Source: Desulfopila sp. IMCC35008
GTDB lineage: Bacteria > Desulfobacterota > Desulfobulbia > Desulfobulbales > Desulfocapsaceae
Direction of reading: 5' to 3'
DNA: 64,000 bases
NCBI RefSeq assembly: GCF_010646885.2
Contig: NZ_CP050700.1
Location: 5,648,001 to 5,712,000 of the forward strand
Shown one piece after another: positions 52,750-60,932 of the stretch (position 1 is its first letter; every line of letters starts with the position of its first letter). The notes under the pieces are model-generated. The model made no database searches and was not told where the DNA came from. It saw nothing but the letters and a program-made list of their open reading frames with translations. A program made the translations under genes and the position numbers.

Positions 52750-55728
52750 CTAAATGAACATTTTTGTGACTTTTTCAAGCTCAATGCAAGCTCCACCTTG
52801 TTCAATATGGTTAATAATTGGGTGGTAATCCGCTGCAATTTTATACTGCTTAAATGTAGGTTTTTTAGGATCATTATAATCAATAACCACATTTTCACTT
52901 AACAGTATTGGTAGTAACTTTGAGGTAAATACCTTTGATCTTACATGTCCTTGTTTTTTTGGATAAAAATTACCTCTGTTGTAGAATATTCTGAAAAATT
53001 TAACTAATTCATTCTTTATTTCAGAGGATTTGTTTTCAATTTCTTCAGATCGTGTCGTTAAAATATGTTCAATCCCTATTATATTGCAATTTTTGGCAAA
53101 AGTATCTTTGAAAAAAACAGGTTTCTTCCCTTTTCTTGGCTCCAGTGACTTAAAGGTAGAGTTTGTAAATCTTGTGTTTTCATCAAGAGGGCAATCCCAA
53201 AAATAATCAAATTGTTCAAAAAGGCAATTTGCGAAGACTTTGCTTTTAAAGTTAAAAGTAGCCTTATTATTGTCATGACCAAATATGTTAACTAAACATA
53301 AGCCATCAATCACTCCATTTTCTTCAAATACCTTCTCCATTAATGTGGTTCGGGTCTCTAAATCAAAATGTTGAGTAGTTGACGCTTGTAATGCACAAAT
53401 TATGAAAGTAAACATGGCTGAAATGGATAATTGCAATCGAAATTTATCTGCGCCATCTGTCGAAGATGAAATCAACTTTTTTAGTTCTTCAGTTGCTTCA
53501 ATAATGAATAGTTCTAGATCTTCACTGTAGGGTATTCTTTCGCAAAGTGCTTTTGTGAAACTGTTGTTATATTTAATATAGCTTCCTGCTATATCGATAA
53601 CTGATTGATCTATAGATTTAATATCTTGTGTGGCAAGATACTGAACTACATACAATACCTTAAAATAGAAATTGAAAAAATCGTATCTAAAAGAAAGATT
53701 ATTTGAGGTACAGGTCAACAAAGGATGTCCTTTGATTTTTTCAATTAACTGGTCATCAATTGGGGAGTTAATTGTTGTGGACAAGACTTGCTTAACATCA
53801 TATATGCTGATAGTTCCATTGTAATCGACTGAAATGTTTGTGAAAAATTTTATTTGCTCATCTATGGATAAATTATAAAGTTTCTTTATTTCCCTTTCGC
53901 ACACACTGGCAATTATAAAATCATTTTCCACAGATTCAGATAAAATATCACTTTTGTAGTGGGGTGTTGCAGACAAATTTTCACCTTCCTGTTTGATCAA
54001 GTAGGCAATCATGTCTAAAACATATGGGATATAAATAGCATCAGGTTCTTCATTTGAGGATTCACTTGTTGCAAATTGTTTTGCATACCGAATAGCTTTA
54101 TTGACTTTAGATGAATTTTCTTTAAACGATTTAATGAAGAATTCCGTAGCTAATTCTTCATTAAATGGCTTGAGATTTATTTCAGGTATTAGCGAATTCT
54201 TTTCAAGAGAGTCCCAAAAATGATCCCGACAGGTGATAATAATTTTTGCATTTTCTTGATCAGCTGAGTAGCTATTTGAAATTGAATCTAGGAATGAGTA
54301 AATGTCAAATTTTGACCCAAGTCTGGCTATTACTTCATCTATCCCATCCAAAACAATTATTAAACTTCCATTGTCTACTGATAGTTTTAGTAATTCTTTG
54401 TTAAAGCTAGCGCTACTAATTTTCTCACTTGCTAATTGTGCTTGGTAGAAATCATAAATATCGTCTATTTTGTGTTGTGAATTTACACGTTTAGCTAGTT
54501 CATCTATGATTTCGTTGGAATCAATAAATAATATTCCGGTATTGGGGTTTTCGTCATATATATGATCTAGAAATTGCTTAACTAGCGTCGTTTTCCCAAT
54601 TCCTCCATACCCCTTTATTAGTAGTAACGGCTCAGCTTTCTGAGTCAACCACTCATTGAGTACATTGAATGCTGATTTCTTCTCAAAGCCTGGAATGTCA
54701 ATTAGGCTTTCTACATAAACAGGAAGGTTGTACTTTTCATAGTCGAGAAAACAATCTTTATATAAAAATTCATAACCAAACTCGTCTATAAAATATACAT
54801 GTTTGGTTTTGAATATGGTTTTAATATTTATTTTTCGCTTTTCAATATCTTTTAAATCTGGTTTTTCTGTCAGAATTATTAAATTATCAAAGTTAGAAAC
54901 GAGTTGATGACTTTTAAGATATCCGAAGGTTTTTCCTTGGCTTGAACTTTCATGAATGTATAAAAACTCTTTGACTCCCCCAAAAGGTTCTGATATTTTA
55001 AATAATTCGAAAATAATATTTTCTTGCCAGTCGTTATGTTTTTTGGGATAGTCAATATCTAAAGAATAGCTTCCATTTTTATCAATATACTGTTGTATTG
55101 TTTTTGAAATTGTTCGTTCTTTTCTCTTACCTGGTTCTGCCTCGGGTTTACGAGTAAGGACGATTTCTTTATAAGATGCAAATTCATCTTGTAATTTTGC
55201 AAGTTCACTTATATTGGCTAATCTCACAGAATCACTCTTTTGCCCTTTTCGGACTAAAACTGCCCCCTGATCGAGCGTTCTCGTCTTTGTTTTTAATTCT
55301 GACTTAATTTCAGTTAGGTAAGGAGTACATGGTATTTTGAAAACTAGAATTTCTGTTTCATTAATTTCTACAAACTCCACGCAGAAGGATATGAGTGTCG
55401 GGTTAGTATAGTTTTCTAATTTCTGCTTCACCTCCTTCTTGAATTTGCCTAGATTTTTCAGTATGTTGATCTTTTCCTGATCTATGCTGTAAAATTTCGA
55501 TTCAATCTCATCAAACCCAATTATTAAATACCTATCCTGTCCGACATAACCTAAGTATCCATTGGCCAATGATATAAGGTCCTTAATAAACTCACCCCAT
55601 TTATCACCTTTTTCAACTCGAGGAGTAGTGTCATCCCAATACCATTCTCTCTTAAATTCCAATATTGGTGATTCGTCTTCCAAGAGCTTAGTTTTAACAA
55701 CATTTTGGTTGATCATGACATTGTCCAT
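52750..55728 (-). CDS. AlbA_2-NACHT STAND ATPase, probable defence protein
   Basis: The 992-residue protein joins an N-terminal AlbA_2/Schlafen-like domain (residues ~18-175, SPILEFKREW, RYLIIGFDE) to a central NACHT-type ATPase with Walker A at 373-381 (GYGGIGKTT), Walker B (LIIVLDGIDEV) and the sensor KIIITCRDHFW, and a long C-terminal sensor region. STAND ATPases of this plan are antiviral proteins that turn on an effector after sensing a phage component. It stands alone and is much richer in A+T than its neighbours, which points to separate acquisition. Confidence 0.8.
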   Translation of the reverse strand: MDNVMINQNVVKTKLLEDESPILEFKREWYWDDTTPRVEKGDKWGEFIKDLISLANGYLGYVGQDRYLIIGFDEIESKFYSIDQEKINILKNLGKFKKEVKQKLENYTNPTLISFCVEFVEINETEILVFKIPCTPYLTEIKSELKTKTRTLDQGAVLVRKGQKSDSVRLANISELAKLQDEFASYKEIVLTRKPEAEPGKRKERTISKTIQQYIDKNGSYSLDIDYPKKHNDWQENIIFELFKISEPFGGVKEFLYIHESSSQGKTFGYLKSHQLVSNFDNLIILTEKPDLKDIEKRKINIKTIFKTKHVYFIDEFGYEFLYKDCFLDYEKYNLPVYVESLIDIPGFEKKSAFNVLNEWLTQKAEPLLLIKGYGGIGKTTLVKQFLDHIYDENPNTGILFIDSNEIIDELAKRVNSQHKIDDIYDFYQAQLASEKISSASFNKELLKLSVDNGSLIIVLDGIDEVIARLGSKFDIYSFLDSISNSYSADQENAKIIITCRDHFWDSLEKNSLIPEINLKPFNEELATEFFIKSFKENSSKVNKAIRYAKQFATSESSNEEPDAIYIPYVLDMIAYLIKQEGENLSATPHYKSDILSESVENDFIIASVCEREIKKLYNLSIDEQIKFFTNISVDYNGTISIYDVKQVLSTTINSPIDDQLIEKIKGHPLLTCTSNNLSFRYDFFNFYFKVLYVVQYLATQDIKSIDQSVIDIAGSYIKYNNSFTKALCERIPYSEDLELFIIEATEELKKLISSSTDGADKFRLQLSISAMFTFIICALQASTTQHFDLETRTTLMEKVFEENGVIDGLCLVNIFGHDNNKATFNFKSKVFANCLFEQFDYFWDCPLDENTRFTNSTFKSLEPRKGKKPVFFKDTFAKNCNIIGIEHILTTRSEEIENKSSEIKNELVKFFRIFYNRGNFYPKKQGHVRSKVFTSKLLPILLSENVVIDYNDPKKPTFKQYKIAADYHPIINHIEQGGACIELEKVTKMFI

Positions 55729-56203
55729 TTTAAAATGTTTTCTTAGAACTAATTGGGGTGCAATGGTTTTAGTAAATAATGGTCTAATATTCGTGCAAAG
55801 TATCTATTGGCATTAGATCTCTTTTCCCCTTGATTTTTTTATACTTGAATGTAACTATATAATCAATATTCCACTTGTTTTGCACAAGTAATCTCTCTTC
55901 GTGGGGAAATAGCTGGACGCTTTTGTTTGTAGGCATTTATAGACACGATGCATTTCAACAGATCGTCCTTGGAACACCTCGAATGCCTTGTCTATCTGTA
56001 AAAGACAGTTTCATCGCACAAGCGAACTTCTTTTATTACAGCAAAAGCTGGCGCACTCCATTGCAGATTTCTTTTTAGAATCTCTGTGCCTCTTAATTCC
56101 ACACTATTCAATGTCCGGCAGGTAAATTTCACGACGAATCTTGTGCGTGATCTCTTTTGTAGTTGCCCGGCATGTAGTTCGTAATTCACCATAATCCTAT
56201 CAA
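55729..56203. other. gene-free stretch upstream of the recombination cassette
   Basis: Short open frames exist on both strands (67 and 66 codons) but have no ribosome-binding site or family likeness. The promoter of the rightward cassette and of the leftward NACHT gene should be here. Confidence 0.45.
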
Positions 56204-56225
56204 CGGGAGAGCAAACATACTCCCG
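56204..56225 (+). repeat. leader hairpin 1 (before the Rad52-like gene)
   Basis: CGGGAG (56204-56209) pairs with CTCCCG (56220-56225); the gene's AGGAGG site and ATG follow about 45 bases on. Confidence 0.6.
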
Positions 56226-56269
56226 ACCGGGGACATGTTGTCTCTCTCACATCACAGGAGGAAACAACA

Positions 56270-56965
56270 ATGTCTGAAAGCAAAAATCTTACAAAACAGG
56301 TTGAAAAGATCAATGCAGAGCTACGCGGTTTTGGCCGAGCTGCTGTGCAGGAGATCAAAATGATGAAGGATGGCAAAGTCATTGGCCAGGTTCGCTATGG
56401 ATACAAGCCTCAGTATGTGTTTGATGCTGTAAATAGTATCCTGCTCCCGGAAAACTGGCGCTACGAAGTTGTGAGTAAAGAAATCTTTGATAGTCAGGTA
56501 GTTGCAGAGGTCCGGCTCTTTATCCGTGTGAAAGATGATGAGTGGATCTGCAAAGGATCGCAGACGGGGCAGATGCAAATCGTGAAGGGTAATGTCGGTG
56601 ACTCCTATAAAGGGGCAATCACGGATGCTATTCAAAAATGTCTGTCTCTGCTTTCTATTGGAACTGATGCGTATAGAGGATTGCTTCGTGATGTTTATCT
56701 CACTGGTAATCGTTCTGCTACCACATCGCCTAGGCAACAACCAGAGCAACCCGTTGCGTCACAGCAAGAGCCCGATGCCAATCACGCTTCTCACAATTCT
56801 CACAAATCCGATCTGCCTAAGATCGCTGGAATCGATTATAAGCATAGGGATGGAATTGTTATAGCTGTTGGCAACTCGTTTGATAAAAAGGAACTGCTAA
56901 AGTCTGCGGGTTTCAAATGGGATAAGTCGGATAAAAACTGGTTCAAAGAGGTAATAATGCACTAA
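56270..56965 (+). CDS. Rad52-like single-strand annealing protein
   Basis: The 231-residue protein has the Rad52/Rad22 core (residues ~10-145: YGYKPQYVFDAVNSILLPEN, GNVGDSYKGAITDAIQKCLS), a proline/glutamine-rich linker, and a separate C-terminal module (FDKKELLKSAGFKWDKSDKN) of the DUF5710 kind. Annealases of this family in phages and plasmids pair single strands for recombination, usually together with an exonuclease, here the next gene. Confidence 0.85.
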   Translation: MSESKNLTKQVEKINAELRGFGRAAVQEIKMMKDGKVIGQVRYGYKPQYVFDAVNSILLPENWRYEVVSKEIFDSQVVAEVRLFIRVKDDEWICKGSQTGQMQIVKGNVGDSYKGAITDAIQKCLSLLSIGTDAYRGLLRDVYLTGNRSATTSPRQQPEQPVASQQEPDANHASHNSHKSDLPKIAGIDYKHRDGIVIAVGNSFDKKELLKSAGFKWDKSDKNWFKEVIMH

Positions 56966-57004
56966 CGCTTTATCCATCTAAATCTTTTCATCTCACCCAA
57001 TGAG

Positions 57005-57050
57005 GGAGGACATTGTTTCCCCTCCTGGGATTCGTGTGTCCTCCTTTTTT
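57005..57050 (+). terminator. terminator-like leader hairpin 2
   Basis: GGAGGACA (57005-57012) pairs exactly with TGTCCTCC (57037-57044), followed by TTTTTT (57045-57050). It lies between the annealase and nuclease genes, ending 19 bases before the start codon. Confidence 0.75.
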
Positions 57051-57069
57051 CCTACGGAGAAAATGACAC

Positions 57070-58044
57070 ATGGATATCAAAACCACACTGCTGACAAGTC
57101 TGCGCAAGCTGGCAAAACAACACACCGAAGAGACTCTTGGCGATCGTAGCAATTACCTTGGTGCATCCGATATCGGATATTGCCCAAGAAAAGTGATCCT
57201 GGAGAAAATAAATCCAACCGAGCATGATTTAGCGACCCTTCTTCGTTTTGAGCGGGGGCACATGGCTGAGGATATTGTTGCCAACGCTTTTGCCGCCGCC
57301 GGGTACTCAAATTTCGAGCGACAAGTTGAAGCTGTAGTAGACAGCGACGTTCCTGTCAAAGCACATATCGACTTCGTTTTCACTTCACAAACCCACAAGA
57401 TAAAATCCGTCCTGGAGACAAAGAGCACGAGTAATATTCCCGACGATCCGTATGGCTCCTGGGAGTCTCAGCTCTACATCCAAATGGGCGCACTGGCCGA
57501 AAAATTCCCTGATTACACAATCAGAGGTGCGTTTATAGCACTCGACCTCGCCAATGGTGACGTTGAATTTTTCAACGGCTACTCCCCACAGAAAACCATC
57601 TTTAATGGATTACTCAGAAAGGCTGAATCTCTCTGGTCTGATTATCAGGCAATACTTGGCAATAAAGAGATCGAGCTTGATACAGACCCAGGTCCCCTTT
57701 GTGGATTTTGCAATCATTTGACAAGCTGCCCCAGATTTGAGGCCGATGAAGTCCCTCAGCTGGCTGCGGTTGTAGATGAACTGCAGCAACTGCAAATCAA
57801 AGAGAAGAAATACAAAGAGAAAATTGGTCCTCGCAAGCAGAAGATTTTTGCCATTGTGCAACAAAGGGGATCAATTAAATCAGGCGGTTGCGTTATCAGG
57901 AAGGCCACGAGAACAAGAAAACATCTCGTTACCAGTCGGCTTGATAAGTTTTTAAGAGATCATGGCAGCTCCATTGCCGAATTTCAAGAAGACCGCTCTT
58001 TCTCCTTTCTGGAGATAAAAAAAGCAAAGGCCAAAACAGCGTAA
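57070..58044 (+). CDS. Cas4/RecB-like PD-(D/E)XK nuclease with iron-sulfur cysteines
   Basis: The 324-residue protein has Cys38 (GYCPRK) and a C-terminal CGFCNHLTSC (CxxC-x5-C), the four-cysteine 4Fe-4S set of Cas4/AddB nucleases, around the nuclease core AHIDFVF ... VLETKST. A long helical tail follows. No CRISPR genes are near, so it is best read as the exonuclease partner of the annealase. Confidence 0.85.
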   Translation: MDIKTTLLTSLRKLAKQHTEETLGDRSNYLGASDIGYCPRKVILEKINPTEHDLATLLRFERGHMAEDIVANAFAAAGYSNFERQVEAVVDSDVPVKAHIDFVFTSQTHKIKSVLETKSTSNIPDDPYGSWESQLYIQMGALAEKFPDYTIRGAFIALDLANGDVEFFNGYSPQKTIFNGLLRKAESLWSDYQAILGNKEIELDTDPGPLCGFCNHLTSCPRFEADEVPQLAAVVDELQQLQIKEKKYKEKIGPRKQKIFAIVQQRGSIKSGGCVIRKATRTRKHLVTSRLDKFLRDHGSSIAEFQEDRSFSFLEIKKAKAKTA

Positions 58045-58067
58045 CCCAGTCAAAAGGCTACCCGTTC

Positions 58068-58085
58068 TGGGAGATCATTTTCCCA
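58068..58085 (+). repeat. leader hairpin 3 (before ssb)
   Basis: TGGGA (58068-58072) pairs with TCCCA (58081-58085); the weakest of the five leader hairpins. Confidence 0.4.
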
Positions 58086-58146
58086 TGGTGGGGATTGGTA
58101 TTTTTTCAGAACTATTTTCACTCATTCATTACTCAAGGAGAACAAC

Positions 58147-58548
58147 ATGAACAAGGCAATGATAATCGGAAACGTAGGCAATGATCCTGAAATGCAATAC
58201 ACCAAGAATAGTGCTGCACCGGTGACAACTTTGTCTATTGCTACAGCCGAGCACTGGAAAGATTCGGAAGGTAACAAGCAAGAACAGACAGATTGGCACC
58301 GCGTTGTTGCCTGGGGAGGTATTGCCGTCGTATGTTGTGAACATCTCAAGAAAGGCGATAAGGTCTATATTGAGGGAAAACTCCGTACACGGAAATGGAA
58401 AGATCAAGAAGGCATTATCCGCTACACCACTGAAATAATCGCCAGAGAAATGGAGATGCTCGGTGGTCAGGGTAGTAAGAATGCCGCAAATATTTCACAA
58501 AACAGTAATAGCGAAGAACCACCGCTGCCAGAAGAGGTCCCATTCTAA
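58147..58548 (+). CDS. ssb: single-stranded DNA-binding protein
   Basis: The 133-residue SSB has an N-terminal OB-fold (KAMIIGNVGNDPEMQYT, DWHRVVAWGGIA) and the short acidic tail ending PEEVPF that recruits partner proteins. It is an extra, element-borne copy and belongs with the annealase and nuclease. Good ribosome-binding site (AAGGAG). Confidence 0.94.
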   Translation: MNKAMIIGNVGNDPEMQYTKNSAAPVTTLSIATAEHWKDSEGNKQEQTDWHRVVAWGGIAVVCCEHLKKGDKVYIEGKLRTRKWKDQEGIIRYTTEIIAREMEMLGGQGSKNAANISQNSNSEEPPLPEEVPF

Positions 58549-58576
58549 TGGATTGAACAAACAACCATTCACCTGA

Positions 58577-58597
58577 CCAGGGGAATCAATTCCCTGG
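58577..58597 (+). repeat. leader hairpin 4 (before radC)
   Basis: CCAGGGGAAT and ATTCCCTGG form an almost perfect stem (58577-58597). The radC ribosome-binding site follows about 30 bases on. Confidence 0.6.
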
Positions 58598-58637
58598 CAT
58601 GGGGCATTGCTTTCCCTGGACAAATAGGAGGAAGCCA

Positions 58638-59120
58638 ATGCTCTTTGTAAAAGATCAGGATGGTGAATATCATCCTGCAACGAAAAAACTGGTCCTTACT
58701 GAGGCAAATAAGCTCATGGGCTACCAATTTCGACGCGGTGCCTTGATTCTCTCTTCAGAATGCGCCAAAGCGGTTATTGGCTGCAAGCTCCGTGGCAAAC
58801 AGTGCGAAGTTTTTGCCTGTTTGTTTCTAGATTCCAAGCATCGGGTCCTTGCATTCAAAGAGATGTTCACAGGTACAATCAACGCGACAACAGTCCACCC
58901 ACGAGAGATAGTCAAAGAAGCTCTGCAGCTCAATGCTGAGGCGATCATCCTGGCCCATAATCACCCATCTGGTGGCAGTGAGCCAAGCAGCCAGGATATT
59001 TCACTGACTTCTACTCTTGCCAGTATTCTGAAAGTTATAGATGTGCGGATCCTCGACCACCTGGTAGTTGGTGATGAGGTAACCGCGTTTTCAGATCTGG
59101 GACTTTTGCCAGAAAATTAA
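58638..59120 (+). CDS. radC: RadC-family JAB-domain protein
   Basis: The 160-residue protein (start at 58638 behind AGGAGGAAGCCA) has the metal-binding JAMM motif HNHPSGGSEPSSQD and the LDSKHRVLA segment. Short RadC proteins are common in plasmids and integrative elements; their biochemical role is unsettled. It lacks the N-terminal HhH domain of long chromosomal RadC. Confidence 0.92.
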   Translation: MLFVKDQDGEYHPATKKLVLTEANKLMGYQFRRGALILSSECAKAVIGCKLRGKQCEVFACLFLDSKHRVLAFKEMFTGTINATTVHPREIVKEALQLNAEAIILAHNHPSGGSEPSSQDISLTSTLASILKVIDVRILDHLVVGDEVTAFSDLGLLPEN

Positions 59121-59137
59121 CTCACATCCCATAACAA

Positions 59138-59174
59138 GGGGCAGACATGTCCCTTCAAGGGAGTGGCTTGCCCC
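59138..59174 (+). repeat. leader hairpin 5 (before the DUF932 gene)
   Basis: GGGGCA (59138-59143) pairs with TGCCCC (59169-59174), enclosing a second perfect hairpin CCCTT/AAGGG (59151-59161). Confidence 0.65.
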
Positions 59175-59205
59175 ATTGATGCACAAAAAAATCAAGGAGG
59201 CAGGT

Positions 59206-60033
59206 ATGAACGCGCTTAAAACTTTAACCAATGACCAGATAATTTCTCTCTCACCGGCCGCAGGATCTCTTGCTCCCATAGATGGAGTTTCGTCCAGGTA
59301 TTCATTTGTACCGACCTTAACGGCGGTGGATTTACTTCGTGATGCAGGATGGATTCCGATCCATGCTGAACAAAGTATAGTACGCAAAGCTGAAAAGGAA
59401 GGGTACCAGCGGCACCTTATCCGTTTTGCCAAGAACGGTTTATCGTTTGATGGAGAACGGGTTGATCTGGTTCTGTTCAATTCCCATGACTGTGGCTGTG
59501 CCTTCAAGTTGATAGCATCGGTATGGCGGCAGATCTGCGGCAACGGATTGATGGTTGCCTCTGAATTTGCGAACTTCAGCCATAAACATATTGGTTTTAG
59601 TTCGGAAAAATTTATCCATTCTGCGGGCGAGATAGCATCCGCAGCCGGAACCATTGCTGATCGGGTTGACGAGATGAAGGTAATCGAGATGACTCCGGAT
59701 GAGCGAGGCGTTTTTGCCCAGGCAGCGCATAGCCTGATTTATGATGAGCCCGACCACGCCCCCGTGCAACCACATCAATTGCTTGATGAACGGCGCTACG
59801 ACGACAAGGGTAATGATCTCTGGACAACATTCAACGTGATCCAGGAAAATGTCATGCGTGGTGGCCTCAAAGGCATTAGCAGGGGCGGCGACGGACGACT
59901 TAGGAGAACAACCACACGACCGGTCAAAGCACTTGATCGAAATATCAAACTGAACCAGGCTCTTTGGTTCCTGACGGAAAAAATGGCAGAGCTGAAGAAC
60001 GTCGAGGGGGATCTTTCGACTGTATCGGCTTAA
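59206..60033 (+). CDS. DUF932 (phage/plasmid-related) protein
   Basis: The 275-residue protein (start at 59206 after AAGGAGGCAGGT) shows DUF932 segments (VSSRYSFVPTLTAVDLLRDA, VDLVLFNSHDCGCAFKLI, WRQICGNGLMVASEF). DUF932 proteins, related to the LGT-type protein of plasmids, often sit with ssb, radC and recombinases. Function unknown. It ends the cassette before a strong terminator. Confidence 0.9.
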   Translation: MNALKTLTNDQIISLSPAAGSLAPIDGVSSRYSFVPTLTAVDLLRDAGWIPIHAEQSIVRKAEKEGYQRHLIRFAKNGLSFDGERVDLVLFNSHDCGCAFKLIASVWRQICGNGLMVASEFANFSHKHIGFSSEKFIHSAGEIASAAGTIADRVDEMKVIEMTPDERGVFAQAAHSLIYDEPDHAPVQPHQLLDERRYDDKGNDLWTTFNVIQENVMRGGLKGISRGGDGRLRRTTTRPVKALDRNIKLNQALWFLTEKMAELKNVEGDLSTVSA

Positions 60034-60048
60034 ACCGTCATTTACCCT

Positions 60049-60078
60049 AGCCGTCTCCTTCGGGGGACGGCTTTTTTT
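60049..60078 (+). terminator. intrinsic terminator after the recombination cassette
   Basis: AGCCGTC (60049-60055) pairs with GACGGCT (60066-60072), with CC-TTCG-GG capping, followed by a run of T (60072-60078). Confidence 0.88.
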
Positions 60079-60690
60079 ATTCTCTTCTTACAGAGAATCG
60101 AAAATATGATATGGAATAGAATATGAAAATTAACTGAGAAACCCATAGGAATAACATGTGTTTTGCGTAATAAATTCAATTTATCCCTACTTTGGTTTCA
60201 TAATATTACGAATATCGCAGACAATTTTGACGGCCAACAAAGACCTGCAATAACGGATTAGAAAGCGACATCTTTTGGAGTGGCAGGTGGAAAATGCCTG
60301 AAAATTCGGGAAACTGTAAACAATGGCGTGATGGAAATATTGTAATTGCCCTATATTAGGGAAGAAAAAACGAATAAACCAGTCAAAGAAAGGAAAAAAG
60401 GAAGAAACAGCGTATAGAAAGAAACAAAGAAACCCAAAAGTCAGCTAGCACTCCAGCCTGCTCTGTTTATCTGCTTCCAATCAGCACACGCAATCTCTCC
60501 TCTGTTTACATAGAAGTAAATTCAGTTAAATCCGACGAAAACAGGAATTAGCTTGTTTCTTTCAGCTAATCTATATAGTTTTAACCCTGTTTAACCTAAT
60601 CTGGCCGGATAGTGCATGCATGGTTACGCTGTGGTAGAGCATCCAGGCATGCTTGTTAGGCCGGTTCTCAAGAGAATGATGGAGTCGAAG
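60079..60690. other. A+T-rich gene-free stretch
   Basis: Roughly 600 bases with no supported gene lie between the cassette terminator and the excisionase-like gene. The frame of that gene is open from 60616, but the extra residues look random. Promoter sequences for the next operon must be here; none stands out. Confidence 0.45.
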
Positions 60691-60882
60691 ATGGAAGACA
60701 GGTGGTTATCTGTTGACGAAATTGGCGAATATCTCGGAATCAAAAGAGATACGGTCTACAAGTGGATTAGTGAAAAAGGTATGCCAGCCCACAAGGTTGG
60801 TCGCTTATGGAAATTCAAAAAAGATGAAGTTGACGGGTGGGTACGTAAAGGAAGTGCTGAATCGTCTGGAGAAACCAACTGA
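60691..60882 (+). CDS. excisionase-like helix-turn-helix protein
   Basis: With the ATG at 60691 (GGAG 7 bases upstream) the product has 63 residues: a MerR-like winged helix (WLSVDEIGEYLGIKRDTVYK, then PAHKVGRLWKFKKDEVDGWV) as in excisionase-family proteins. It precedes the helicase gene by 50 bases and may regulate it. Confidence 0.85.
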   Translation: MEDRWLSVDEIGEYLGIKRDTVYKWISEKGMPAHKVGRLWKFKKDEVDGWVRKGSAESSGETN

Positions 60883-60932
60883 ACATATAGGCAGAATGTA
60901 TTGAATTAAAATAAGATAGGCGGCAAGAAACC

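Noticed and set aside
55875..56192. Small genes in the gap before the recombination cassette
   Set aside because: Opposing short frames without ribosome-binding sites or recognisable products.
57070..58044. Cas4-like gene as a sign of a CRISPR system
   Set aside because: No repeat array or other cas genes are visible in the window; the neighbours are annealase and ssb.
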